Counted from the stretch's first letter, positions 26,818 through 34,647 are shown. The stretch: DNA of 64,000 bases from Phreatobacter sp. (GCF_022843985.1 NZ_JALHMP010000014.1:1-64000), one strand, 5' to 3'. Program-made: numbers and translations. Notes: generated by a model from the letters alone, not told the origin.

Positions 26818-26847
26818 TTGACGCCCGACGCCTGGCAGGGGCATAGT
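26818..26847 (+). promoter_or_regulatory. Candidate sigma70 promoter of the met operon
   Basis: TTGACG at 26818-26823 and CATAGT at 26842-26847 are separated by 18 bp, a good match to the -35 box and a weaker match to the -10 box. Transcription would begin near 26854, directly ahead of the riboswitch aptamer at 26881. Confidence 0.5.
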
Positions 26848-26880
26848 GAGGACATGGTTGGTCGATCCCTCGACCCGTCA

Positions 26881-26930
26881 TCGCGGCATTTGATGGAGCA
26901 GCTTGCACCGCGTCACCAAGGGCTAAAGCG
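26881..26930 (+). ncRNA. SAM-II (SAM_alpha) riboswitch aptamer
   Basis: A P1 stem forms from CGCGG (26882-26886) and CCGCG (26908-26912). The loop carries CATTTGATGG followed by GCTTGCA, and the 3' part ends GGGCTAAAGCG. The ordered motifs ATTTGA, CTTGCA and GCTAAAG with a five-base P1 are the recalled hallmarks of the SAM-II pseudoknot class found upstream of methionine genes in alphaproteobacteria. Downstream lie a CCACGAA/TTCGTGG hairpin (26931-26949), a leader ORF with AAGGAG and then metNIQ. SAM binding would be expected to lower expression of methionine uptake. Confidence 0.85.
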
Positions 26931-26949
26931 CCACGAAGGACATTCGTGG
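26931..26949 (+). promoter_or_regulatory. Hairpin between riboswitch and leader ORF
   Basis: CCACGAA at 26931-26937 pairs perfectly with TTCGTGG at 26943-26949 across a five-base loop. It starts one base after the GCTAAAGCG of the SAM-II aptamer and precedes the AAGGAG site at 26960. It has no T-run, so it is more likely part of the expression platform or a structural spacer than a terminator. Confidence 0.55.
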
Positions 26950-26973
26950 GCTCCCTCTCAAGGAGTTGGTCCG

Positions 26974-27075
26974 ATGAATTCCATCGCTGCTGGAGCCTCC
27001 CCTCCGGTGTTTTCCTCCCAAACTGGACACTGCCGCCGGGTGGATGAGCGGGAGAGCTGTTGTCGTCGGTTCTGA
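26974..27075 (+). CDS. Cys-containing leader ORF downstream of the SAM-II riboswitch
   Basis: A 33-aa frame starting MNSIAAGASPPVFSSQTGH and ending CRRVDERESCCRRF. AAGGAG at 26960-26965 is eight bases from the ATG, an excellent site. The C-terminal third carries three cysteines, including adjacent TGT TGT codons three codons before the stop, next to arginines. Short peptides with clustered Cys codons and CRRVD/CxR-type ends have been reported as cysteine-responsive attenuators before sulfur genes in other bacteria; the resemblance here is my inference. It lies between the aptamer and the met genes, so it could add a second, cysteine-based input. Confidence 0.5.
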   Translation: MNSIAAGASPPVFSSQTGHCRRVDERESCCRRF

Positions 27076-27143
27076 CGCGACCGCCTCTCGCCCTCGCCAT
27101 CCCCTCCCAAGGAGACGCTGGCCCGTCCGGCGGCAGATTTTCC

Positions 27144-27395
27144 ATGTCCAGATCATCCTCCTATCCCCCTCTCCGCTCCGACGTCACGCTGATCGAACTC
27201 GGAGACGATGCCGTCGGGCTCGCCGTCCGTGAGCGCTCGGGATACCGCTTCTTCGCCGCTGTCCAGACACTCTCCGCCATCGACAGCCGGCTCTTTGCCT
27301 CGTTGAAGGCGCTGCGCCAGGCGGCGGCCGAGCGGCACGACGCCAGTCGGCGCGGCCGTCCCGGCGCCCCCCGAAGCCGCGCTCTCGCCGCCTGA
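27144..27395 (+). CDS. Small hypothetical protein upstream of metN
   Basis: An 83-aa frame with a recognisable protein-like core (SDVTLIELGDDAVGLAVRERSGYRFFAAVQTLSAIDSRLFASLKALRQAA) and an Arg/Ala-rich tail. An open frame extends 28 codons upstream, but the ATG at 27144 is favoured by the composition change. No named family is recognised. It lies in the met transcript between the riboswitch and metN, so it probably belongs to the same SAM-controlled unit. Confidence 0.55.
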   Translation: MSRSSSYPPLRSDVTLIELGDDAVGLAVRERSGYRFFAAVQTLSAIDSRLFASLKALRQAAAERHDASRRGRPGAPRSRALAA

Positions 27396-27448
27396 GGCCC
27401 TTCCCACGACAGATGCGGCCCGCGCCGCTCCAACCTCCAGGATTCTCC

Positions 27449-27514
27449 ATGTCCACCGCATTCCAGTCGACGGCGGTCGCCACCGCCGCAGCGCCGGCGA
27501 GGCCGTCGCCATGA
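27449..27514 (+). CDS. 21-aa mini-ORF overlapping the metN start
   Basis: ATG at 27449 opens MSTAFQSTAVATAAAPARPS and one more proline, with the stop TGA overlapping the metN ATG (ATGA). The exact overlap, with a CTCCAGG stretch a few bases upstream of the mini-ORF, suggests translational coupling to metN. The peptide itself is low complexity and carries no Met or Cys run, so it is more likely a coupling ORF than a sensor. It may also be chance. Confidence 0.3.
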   Translation: MSTAFQSTAVATAAAPARPSP

Positions 27515-28629
27515 ACGCCGTCACCCCCTTCGCCGACGCCCTCCCCCTCGCGGGGAATGCGCCGCCTCCGCCGCCGCGTTCAGGCGCCGCGATCCGCTTC
27601 GAGGCTCTCTCCAAGCGCTTTGCCGCCAAGGCGGGTGCAGCCGAGGTCACGGCCCTCGATGCGGTGACGCTCGACGTCGCACCCGGCTCCATCACCGGGA
27701 TCATCGGCCGCTCGGGTGCCGGCAAGTCGACGCTGCTGCGCACGATCAACGGTCTCGACCGGCCGACCGACGGCCGGGTCCTCGTCGACGGCATCGACGT
27801 CGGCCTGCTCGATCCGGCGGGCCTTCGAGCTCTCCGGCGGGAGATCGGCATGATCTTCCAGCATTTCGCGCTGCTGTCGTCGCGCACGGTCTTCGGCAAC
27901 ATCGCGCTGCCGCTGGAGCTCGCAGGCACGCCGCGGGCGGAGATCGCCCGCCGGGTTGACGAACTCATCGACCTGGTCGGGCTCGCCGACAAGCGCGGCC
28001 GCTATCCCGCAGAACTGTCGGGCGGGCAGAAGCAGCGCGTCGGCATCGCCCGGGCGCTGGCGACGCGGCCCCGCGTGCTGCTCTCCGACGAGGCGACCTC
28101 GGCGCTCGATCCGGAGACGACGCAGTCCATTCTCGCGCTGCTCAAGCACATCAACGCGCTCACCGGCGTCACCGTCGTGCTGATCACCCACGAGATGTAC
28201 GTCATCAAGGAGATCTGCGACAGCGTCGCGGTCATCGAGGCCGGTCGCATCATCGAGACGGGCGATGTTTACGATGTCTTCGCCCGGCCGCGCTCCGAGA
28301 CGACCCGCAGCTTCGTCGCATCCGTGACCGGCGCAGCCCTTCCCGAAGCCTTCGCCGCGCGGCTGACGCCCCAGCCGAAGGGGGCGCTGCAGACAGTGCT
28401 GCGCATCGTCTTCACCGGCGACAACGCGACGGCACCCGTCATCTCGCGGCTGTCCCGCTCCCTCGACGTCGACATCACCGTCATCGCCGGCCAGGTCGAC
28501 GCCATCGGCGGCCGCCCCTTCGGCAATCTCACCGTGGCCGTGCCGGCTCGCCAGGACGTGGTCCAGGCCGTCGTCGCGCTGGTGAACAGCTACGGCCTTC
28601 AAGCGGAGGTCCTCGGCCATGTCGCCTGA
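27511..28629 (+). CDS. metN: Methionine ABC transporter ATP-binding protein MetN
   Basis: A 372-aa ATPase. After a 28-residue Ala/Pro-rich extension the ABC domain starts at IRFEALSKRF. Walker A GRSGAGKSTLLRTINGLDRPTDG, signature LSGGQKQRVGIARALA, Walker B VLLSDEATSALDPETT and H-loop ITHEMYVIKEICD are typical MetN sequences. The C-terminal NIL/ACT-like domain (LQTVLRIVFTGDNATAPVISRLSRSLDVDITVIAGQVDAIGG) senses methionine for transinhibition. It overlaps metI by 11 bases. Confidence 0.96.
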   Translation: MNAVTPFADALPLAGNAPPPPPRSGAAIRFEALSKRFAAKAGAAEVTALDAVTLDVAPGSITGIIGRSGAGKSTLLRTINGLDRPTDGRVLVDGIDVGLLDPAGLRALRREIGMIFQHFALLSSRTVFGNIALPLELAGTPRAEIARRVDELIDLVGLADKRGRYPAELSGGQKQRVGIARALATRPRVLLSDEATSALDPETTQSILALLKHINALTGVTVVLITHEMYVIKEICDSVAVIEAGRIIETGDVYDVFARPRSETTRSFVASVTGAALPEAFAARLTPQPKGALQTVLRIVFTGDNATAPVISRLSRSLDVDITVIAGQVDAIGGRPFGNLTVAVPARQDVVQAVVALVNSYGLQAEVLGHVA

Positions 28630-29284
28630 GATCATCAGACTGCTCATCGAGGCCCTCGGCCAGACCCTCTACATGGTGGCCGCGGCGGGTCTCATCGGCA
28701 CGGCGCTGGGCTTGCCCCTCGGCGTGTTCCTCGCGACCTCCGGGCGCGGCGAACTGTTCCAGGCCGTGACGCTCAACCGCGCGCTGGGCCTCGTCGTCAA
28801 CGCCACACGCTCGACGCCCTTCATCATACTGGTGGTGGCGATCATCCCCTTCACGCGGCTCGTCGCCGGAACCTCCATCGGCACGACGGCGGCCATCGTG
28901 CCGCTGACGGTGGCGGCGACGCCCTTCATCGCCCGCATCATCGAGGCGGCGATCCGCGAGGTGGATCCGGGCCTCATCGAAGCTTCGCGGGCGATGGGCG
29001 CGACGCCGCTGCAGATCGTCCGCAAGGTGCTACTGCCGGAGACGCTGCCGGCCATCGTCCTCGGCCTGACGCTCACCGCCGTCAGTCTCATCGGCTACTC
29101 CGCCATGGTCGGCGCGGTCGGCGGCGGCGGGCTCGGCGACCTCGGCATCCGCTTCGGCTACCAGCGCTTCATGCCCGAGGTCATGGCGGCCGTCGTTATC
29201 GTCCTCATCGCCCTCGTCCAGGCCGTGCAGAGCCTCGGCGACCGGATCGCGCGGCGCGTCAACAAGCGCCTGCGCTCAGCCTGA
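28619..29284 (+). CDS. metI: Methionine ABC transporter permease MetI
   Basis: A 221-aa membrane protein with five hydrophobic segments. LYMVAAAGLIGTALGLPLGVFL, NATRSTPFIILVVAIIPFTRLVAGTSIGTTAAIVPLT and EASRAMGATPLQIVRKVLLPETLPAIVLGLTLTAVSLIGYSAMVGAVGGGGLGDLGIRFGYQRF are all diagnostic of MetI. Its start overlaps metN. It forms the D/L-methionine channel. Confidence 0.96.
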   Translation: MSPEIIRLLIEALGQTLYMVAAAGLIGTALGLPLGVFLATSGRGELFQAVTLNRALGLVVNATRSTPFIILVVAIIPFTRLVAGTSIGTTAAIVPLTVAATPFIARIIEAAIREVDPGLIEASRAMGATPLQIVRKVLLPETLPAIVLGLTLTAVSLIGYSAMVGAVGGGGLGDLGIRFGYQRFMPEVMAAVVIVLIALVQAVQSLGDRIARRVNKRLRSA

Positions 29285-29319
29285 CCTCCCTCCTCCCAAC
29301 CTCCCTGAAAGGACTTGCC

Positions 29320-30126
29320 ATGACCACGTTCATCGACCGCCGCGCGCTCCTCGCCGGAACGGCCGCCGGCCTCATCGCGGCCCCTGCCCTCGTCCGGGCC
29401 CAGGCCCGCACGCCGCTGCGCGTCGGCGTCACCGCCGGCCCGCACGCCCAGATCCTCGAGGCGGTGAGGCCGGTTGCGGCCGGCCGCGGCCTCGACCTCC
29501 GGATCGTCGAGTTCTCCGACTACATCCTGCCGAACGCGGCGCTGGCCGGCGGCGACCTCGATGTCAACTCCTACCAGCACAAGCCCTTCCTCGATCAGCA
29601 GAATGCCGACCGGAAATACGGCCTGGTCGGCGTCGGCTTCACCGTCAACTTCCCGATCGGCGTCTATTCCAAGAAGCACAAGGCCTTCGCCGAGGTGCCG
29701 GCCGGCGCGCAGGTGTCGATCCCCAACGATCCGACCAACGGCGCCCGGGCGCTGCTGCTCTTCCAGGACAAGGGCATCATCAGGCTGAAGGACGGCGTCG
29801 GCCTCAAGCCCACCGTCGCCGACATCACCCAGAACGAGAAGCGCCTGCGCTTCATCGAGCTGGAGGCGGCGCAGACCGCCCGCTCTCTCGACGATGTCGC
29901 TGCCGCCGTCATCAACACCAACTACGCGCTCTCGGTCGGCCTTAATCCGGGCCGCGACGCCATCCTGCGCGAGGATCCGAAGGGCCCCTACGTCAACCTC
30001 ATCGCGGTGCGCGAGGCGGACAAGGACAAGCCCTGGGTGAAGCCCTTCGTCGAGAGCTACCAGTCGGCGGAAGTGAAGGCCTTCATCGACCGGACCTTCC
30101 AGGGTTCGGTCCTGCCGTCCTGGTGA
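29320..30126 (+). CDS. metQ: Methionine ABC transporter substrate-binding protein MetQ
   Basis: A 268-aa periplasmic binding protein of the NlpA/MetQ family. A Tat-like signal (IDRRALLAGTAAGLIAAPALVRAQA) replaces the lipobox of enteric MetQ. LRVGVTAGPHAQILEAVRPVA, DYILPNAALAGGDLDVNSYQHKPFLD, SIPNDPTNGARALLLFQDKGIIRLKDG and the end VKAFIDRTFQGSVLPSW are family blocks. An AAAGGACTTGCC stretch precedes the ATG. It is followed by a strong hairpin. Confidence 0.96.
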   Translation: MTTFIDRRALLAGTAAGLIAAPALVRAQARTPLRVGVTAGPHAQILEAVRPVAAGRGLDLRIVEFSDYILPNAALAGGDLDVNSYQHKPFLDQQNADRKYGLVGVGFTVNFPIGVYSKKHKAFAEVPAGAQVSIPNDPTNGARALLLFQDKGIIRLKDGVGLKPTVADITQNEKRLRFIELEAAQTARSLDDVAAAVINTNYALSVGLNPGRDAILREDPKGPYVNLIAVREADKDKPWVKPFVESYQSAEVKAFIDRTFQGSVLPSW

Positions 30127-30132
30127 TGAAAC

Positions 30133-30162
30133 GGCCTCCGCGACCGACCGGTCGCGGAGGCC
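30133..30162 (+). terminator. Terminator-like hairpin after metQ
   Basis: GGCCTCCGCGACCG (30133-30146) pairs perfectly with CGGTCGCGGAGGCC (30149-30162), a 14-bp GC-rich stem starting seven bases after the metQ stop. There is no T-run, as is common in GC-rich genomes. It closes the met operon and is the last chromosomal feature before the mobile island. Confidence 0.75.
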
Positions 30163-30559
30163 GACCACATTGCGAACCGAAGCGGGAAAGGGCTGGTTCG
30201 CGGAAGGCGCATCCTCGCATGACAGCTTCCTCGGCAAGCGAGCACACTCGAGCGTCTGCTCTCGGATAGGCTTCGAATGTCCGCAATAGAGGCGCGAAGC
30301 TGACACTGCTTCACATTCGCTTTTGGGGCCAAAGCGGCCGTAAGCCATTTTCAGATTTTCAGCGCTAAGCGCATGAAGGTGGCTGCCCCACGTAACATTA
30401 TGTCCGCTCAGGACACGCCCACGGCAGCCCACACAATGTAATTTATTACATAAGACATGGTCACTCAAATATTTCAATGCCATTTATGTAATATCTTACA
30501 AATTGATATCTTTGCGGCAATATGATTATTGGCATGACGCAATAATCGGAAAATTTATC
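30163..30559. promoter_or_regulatory. Left-end control region of the mobile element
   Basis: About 400 bp without a gene. A 7-bp inverted repeat GCGAACC/GGTTCGC lies at 30172-30201. From 30430 the DNA is strongly AT-rich and contains two 14-bp operator-like palindromes of the form TGTAA-N4-TTACA, at 30437-30450 and 30487-30500, exactly 50 bp apart. They lie ahead of mobC and probably flank or cover its promoter. An oriT would be expected in this area but could not be identified by eye. Confidence 0.55.
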
Positions 30560-30904
30560 ATGCACCGTCGAACCCTCACCAAGCAGATCATGGTTCGTTT
30601 GTCGGAAGCCGACTATGCGGCGGTCGTACGACACGCTGAGGAAGGCGGCACGCAACCTGCTGTGCTGGGACGAGACCTCATGATCGCTACGGTGCGCGGC
30701 GGAGAGCGCAGCGTTATCAATCAAGCCGACCTGCGGGACTTGCTGGCCGAACTCGGGCGCCAGGGCAACAACATCAATCAGATCGCCCGCCGCGTGAATT
30801 CTGGCGAGGCGGTCGGCCTCTCAGCCGAAAAAGTCGAGGCACTCGTGGAAACTCATCGGGAGTTGCTCACCACAGCGTTATCGCTGGCACGGAAATCCAG
30901 ATGA
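30560..30904 (+). CDS. mobC: MobC-like plasmid mobilisation relaxosome protein
   Basis: A 114-aa DNA-binding protein. After a basic start (MHRRTLTKQIMVRLSEADYAAVVRHAEEGG) it carries LRDLLAELGRQGNNINQIARRVNSGEAV, the conserved MobC segment with the GNNINQIA signature. MobC helps the relaxase open oriT. The ATG at 30560 is chosen, but an in-frame ATG at 30503 is also possible. The gene overlaps the relaxase start by four bases (ATGA). Confidence 0.9.
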   Translation: MHRRTLTKQIMVRLSEADYAAVVRHAEEGGTQPAVLGRDLMIATVRGGERSVINQADLRDLLAELGRQGNNINQIARRVNSGEAVGLSAEKVEALVETHRELLTTALSLARKSR

Positions 30905-32676
30905 TTAATCGGTCGTCATGGATCCAGCTAGGCGCCATGCCTCAGCATCTCGCGCGTACGGACACGAACAAACGCGTTGAGGTCGTGGCCGCTGCTGGGC
31001 GGGCCAGCCTCAATGACATAGACCTCGACCTCCAGATGTTCGACGCAATTTCTCACACCAACCGCCGCGTCAAACGCACATTGATCCACGTCCGCATCGC
31101 GCCCGAGAAATCTGTCTCAGAGGCCGACTTGTTGCAGTTGATCAAACTAAACGAACTGATCCACGGCATTCCATCTGATCGGCCGAGGATCGTGGTCAGG
31201 CATTCGAAGGGTGAGCGGGCTGACCATTTCCACGTCCTTTGGCCGTCGGTTTGCGCCGATGGAAAATGCGTCAGAAGCCACGACAACTACCTGCGCGATG
31301 AGATCATCTCCCGCGAGGCTGAGCTTTCACTCGGTGAGCGCATCATCCCCGGCCCGCGCATGCCGATGGTGATCGCGCACTTCGAGCAGTCAGGCCGCGA
31401 TCAGCAGGCTGACGCACTCAAGCGTGCTCCCCGACGGGACCGTCGGTCGCGGATGGGTGATAAAGCGTTCAACATGGCTGCGAAAAGCGACGCAGACATC
31501 GCCTCCTTCCAGACACGCGTTTTGGATGCATGGCTGGAGCACGGGGCCGCTGGAGACTTCGTACAGGCCCTGCGCCACCAAGGAATGGGACTGGCGCTCG
31601 GCGACAAACCAACCTCGCGCGGACCCACAATTCTCGTCGTTGAAGACGCGACAGGCTTCCATGCATCGCTCCGTCGAACAATCAATGCGGCCGCAAAAGC
31701 CCGCGGCCTCTCGATTAATCTGACAGCTGACCAGCTTCCCGACTTCATCAATCTCCAGCCGCTCGCGGAGGCGCGGGAGAATGGCTTTCGGGAGGCACTT
31801 GAGCGGGCGTTGGAAGCCGGCCGGAGCGAAGCCAAGCTCCTCGCGGCAGAGATAGAAGAGGATGGTGACAGTGCAATGGCCAAGCCGGCCGAGATTTCGC
31901 TGCCGCCTAAGCCACCGCTTACGTTCAGGCAGACGCTAAAGGCTCGCCGCGATGAGATCAAAAAGCACTATGAGATCCGTGATGATGTGCGCCGTGCGCG
32001 GGTGGATCGCGCTTTCGCGGCGGCTGGAGTTTGCGCCGACAAGAGGACGCGCAGGATTGTCTTCGCAGCAGCAGCAGCCGGTGTGCTCCTGAGCGGCGGA
32101 GGGCTCGGTCTCGCTCTGATTGCTGGCGGTGTTGCTCGGGTCCTGCTGCCTACGCGTGAACTCGCCCGAGCCCGCGCAAAGGCTGCAAGCATCGAACGCA
32201 GGCGGGATCGGGACGCCCGGTCGGAAGAACTCCATCAGGCCTACGCCCTCGTCCGCGAGCAATTCCGCGGGCAGAAGCGACGGACGGCATCCATTCGGGT
32301 ATTCTCACCCGCAGACATCGACGATCCGTCTGCTACCGGTCGCGCGCCGAACCTGCGGACGCCGCTAACGAACAACCGGTACAGAGTGCACCCACTTGGG
32401 GTCCCGCCTGCGGGCCCACCCGAAGTCGCTGCCCAAACCAAGGCTTCGCCTGCCTTGTCCAAGGCCTCGTCTGTGTCGCCCGATAACGGGCGTCCACAGG
32501 GGCCTGGCAAGCCAACTGGGTCGGTGCAGCGTTCCGCCTCGTTACGGCAGTTTCAGGCACCCGCGGTGCCTCCGAGCGGGAAATGGGAAAACCCAAGATC
32601 GCGCGACCGCCCCAGAGGCGCTGCCATCGTCAAGACCTCCCCTGGGAAATCGCGAAACGAAGGAATTGATCGATGA
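30901..32676 (+). CDS. Relaxase/mobilization nuclease
   Basis: A 591-aa relaxase candidate. The N-terminal part has a metal-binding histidine triad in VVRHSKGERADHFHVLWP (His101, His109, His111), the usual third relaxase motif. A helical middle region and the pair AAAAAGVLLSGGGLGLALIAGGVARVLLP near residue 390-415 give one hydrophobic stretch. The C-terminal 130 residues are Pro/Ser/Arg-rich and probably disordered. It follows mobC with an ATGA overlap and overlaps the next gene by four bases. The catalytic tyrosine was not located by eye. Confidence 0.8.
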   Translation: MINRSSWIQLGAMPQHLARTDTNKRVEVVAAAGRASLNDIDLDLQMFDAISHTNRRVKRTLIHVRIAPEKSVSEADLLQLIKLNELIHGIPSDRPRIVVRHSKGERADHFHVLWPSVCADGKCVRSHDNYLRDEIISREAELSLGERIIPGPRMPMVIAHFEQSGRDQQADALKRAPRRDRRSRMGDKAFNMAAKSDADIASFQTRVLDAWLEHGAAGDFVQALRHQGMGLALGDKPTSRGPTILVVEDATGFHASLRRTINAAAKARGLSINLTADQLPDFINLQPLAEARENGFREALERALEAGRSEAKLLAAEIEEDGDSAMAKPAEISLPPKPPLTFRQTLKARRDEIKKHYEIRDDVRRARVDRAFAAAGVCADKRTRRIVFAAAAAGVLLSGGGLGLALIAGGVARVLLPTRELARARAKAASIERRRDRDARSEELHQAYALVREQFRGQKRRTASIRVFSPADIDDPSATGRAPNLRTPLTNNRYRVHPLGVPPAGPPEVAAQTKASPALSKASSVSPDNGRPQGPGKPTGSVQRSASLRQFQAPAVPPSGKWENPRSRDRPRGAAIVKTSPGKSRNEGIDR

Positions 32677-33200
32677 TCAAGTTCGTATGCACGGCAAGCG
32701 TCTATGACGCGCTTAACGGCCAGGTCACACTCCTGCCGGGGATTTCAAGCTTCAGCTACCACCCGTTTGCTGCTCCCATCCATTACCATCGGGTAGAGGC
32801 CGATACAGACGCCCCGAACATTCTGGACGTCATTCAGCAGGTCCCGGCGCCCGAAACGAAGGTGCTTTTTCTGGATGCGGGCGGCCGGGACGATGTCCAC
32901 CTGGTGTCGGGGAAGCATCTGCGACTAGCTAAAGCCCGCAAACTGGCGGGGATCGCCGTGAACGGGATGGTCCGCGGCGATACCCATGAAGGCTTGACAG
33001 GCGTGATGGCGCTCTTCGCGATCGGGAGGTTTGTGGTCCCTTGGGAGCCGGCTGATGAGCAGCTCACTTTGACCTTTTTCGATGAGGCCGCTGCACACGG
33101 CGCATGGCTCGTCGGGGACGCTGATGCGGTCATGGTCGTTGAGGCCACGCAGGCGAAGTCGATTGACCTGAGGCAGGTGCGGCATCCACGCAGCGGGTGA
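32673..33200 (+). CDS. RraA-like protein in the mobilisation operon
   Basis: A 175-aa protein whose C-terminal half reads KARKLAGIAVNGMVRGDTHEG (about 87-107) and AAHGAWLVGDADAVMVVEA (about 140-158). These correspond in order to the GVVVDGAVRD and GDwvvGDaDGvvvvP segments of the RraA/HMG-aldolase-like fold. RraA in enterobacteria inhibits RNase E, and relatives are class II aldolases. The N-terminal half is not recognisable. Overlap with the relaxase stop places it in the mob operon; a role in DNA transfer is not known for this fold. The assignment rests on motif reading only. Confidence 0.5.
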   Translation: MIKFVCTASVYDALNGQVTLLPGISSFSYHPFAAPIHYHRVEADTDAPNILDVIQQVPAPETKVLFLDAGGRDDVHLVSGKHLRLAKARKLAGIAVNGMVRGDTHEGLTGVMALFAIGRFVVPWEPADEQLTLTFFDEAAAHGAWLVGDADAVMVVEATQAKSIDLRQVRHPRSG

Positions 33201-33843
33201 GTTGATCGAGAAGCGGCCGGCAGGTGCGGCGTTGCGCCATGCGACGCTGCACGAAGTCGAGCTCCCGGCCAAGAAAAACCTCTTCCTGTAGGAGCGTTTG
33301 GCGCGCGTATGTCAGCCCAGGCCCGTTGGCTTGGATACCGGCAAAACGTCTGGAAAGTTCGATCCAATGGGGAGAGGGCCGAGCAATCAACCACTGTCGA
33401 GCGTCAGGCGGCAAGGTCGCAACGTATCGAACTGTGGCCGCATACCCCGCGACGTCATTTCGAAACAACTCCGCTGCGAGGGAAAGCTGCGCCAGCCGTT
33501 CGCGAGGATTGTCAGCGCCTCTGGTCACAGCAACCACGTTGAGCACGCCTTGCAAATCACGCTCGGTCGAAAGCCCGTTGGCATTCACGAGGTCAACTAC
33601 GACCGCAATTTCGCGACCAAAACCGCCGCCCCGCGCAACGGCATCAATGATTGCCTTTTGCTCCAGCGAGACGAAACTTAAGCCCGCACCCGCCATGACG
33701 ATCAGCAGCAGCGCAAGCGCCACACCGGCACCGGCGAGGTATCGAGCAGAATAGACCGCAATCCTCCCGAGCTGCCCCATCGCGTGGGTACGCGCAGAAA
33801 GATTCCGGTTCCACGGTGGAATGAAGCCTCTTTCACGGACCAT
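33130..33843 (-). CDS. Single-span membrane protein, last gene of the ParA-like operon
   Basis: A 237-aa protein. The ATG at 33843 overlaps the end of the ParA-like gene, and an N-terminal basic segment (NRNLSARTHAMGQLGRIAVYSARYLAG) leads to one hydrophobic helix (GVALALLLIVMAGAGLSFVSL, about residues 40-60). The rest is probably periplasmic with mixed helices. It overlaps the 3' end of the convergent RraA-like gene by 71 bp. No family is recognised. Its place after a TraL-like ATPase recalls TraM of the IncP TraK-TraL-TraM set, but that is inference. Confidence 0.65.
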   Translation of the reverse strand: MVRERGFIPPWNRNLSARTHAMGQLGRIAVYSARYLAGAGVALALLLIVMAGAGLSFVSLEQKAIIDAVARGGGFGREIAVVVDLVNANGLSTERDLQGVLNVVAVTRGADNPRERLAQLSLAAELFRNDVAGYAATVRYVATLPPDARQWLIARPSPHWIELSRRFAGIQANGPGLTYARQTLLQEEVFLGRELDFVQRRMAQRRTCRPLLDQLTRCVDAAPASGQSTSPAWPQRP

Positions 33844-34639
33844 CGACGGCCTCATCGATGTAGCCTTCGAGCTTTCTGCGAACCTGCTGCACAGCTTCCT
33901 GAAGGGTGGCGAAATGGTTATCCAGCCGCTCCTCGACGAACAGGCTTGTCGCGTCATCGAACACAGCCTTGGCCCGCTCGAGCTCCTCGGGCTTTAAATG
34001 CTTAAAGTTACCGTTAGCAACATCGAGCATCGACAAGCCGAATGCCGCCGAGTTGGCAGCCACGCGCGCCGAAAAGTCCTCCAGGACGGCTTCGACGGTG
34101 AGCCCCTCCAGCGCCTTTTTCCGTCCATTCGTACCCGTCCACCCTATGCACTCCTTAGGCGAGCGAACGCGCCCCAGATTGATCCATACAATCTGCGGAA
34201 TATGCTCGAACTCCTTGGCAAATTTCACCGCTTCAGAGGCGCCATGGACGCTGGCGTCGAGAGGGCGGAGGACAATGAGCTGAGCGCTGGCTCGCTTCAG
34301 ACGGCGATCGAACTCGTCGATGATTTCATGGAAAATTGGTCCGTGCTGGGCGGCCAGATCAATGAACACGCAGCCCGTGGCGCCCTTTTCGAACTGCTTT
34401 GCGATCGCAAAGAATTTTCCACGCGTCAGCGGATCCAGAAGATCCCATGGATCCTCCTCGGCAAGCCCAATCTGGGCGAGAGAGGAGTTCACCAGGTCCG
34501 TCTCATAGCCGACGCACGGGATACCCTTCATCCTCAGGCTCGACATGCACGCATCGACGGTCTTTGACTTCCCGTCGCCGCCCTTCCAGCCGTGCGTCAC
34601 AAAAACCGTGCGCAGAAAGAAGTCCTTCAAGTTCTTCAT
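33833..34639 (-). CDS. ParA/TraL-like P-loop ATPase
   Basis: A 268-aa ATPase with a deviant Walker A (HGWKGGDGKSKTVDA, residues 16-30) and the Walker B-like VFIDLAAQHGP. The usual KGGxGKST has lysine in place of the second-last threonine. The region LIVLRPLDASVHGASEAVKF and VWINLGR resemble the nucleotide-binding proteins TraL/MobD of mobilizable plasmids. GAGGAC lies four bases ahead of the chosen ATG at 34639; a TTG start four codons earlier is also open. Overlapping genes on both sides indicate an operon. Its likely task is to assist transfer or partition of the element. Confidence 0.8.
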   Translation of the reverse strand: MKNLKDFFLRTVFVTHGWKGGDGKSKTVDACMSSLRMKGIPCVGYETDLVNSSLAQIGLAEEDPWDLLDPLTRGKFFAIAKQFEKGATGCVFIDLAAQHGPIFHEIIDEFDRRLKRASAQLIVLRPLDASVHGASEAVKFAKEFEHIPQIVWINLGRVRSPKECIGWTGTNGRKKALEGLTVEAVLEDFSARVAANSAAFGLSMLDVANGNFKHLKPEELERAKAVFDDATSLFVEERLDNHFATLQEAVQQVRRKLEGYIDEAVDGP

Positions 34640-34647
34640 GGTTGTCC

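Noticed and set aside
30163-30559. Search for a repeat of the tRNA-Tyr 3' end as the left attachment site
   Set aside because: No copy of the tRNA 3' sequence (CGAACCTGC... orientation) longer than a few bases was found by eye. A short or diverged att repeat remains possible.
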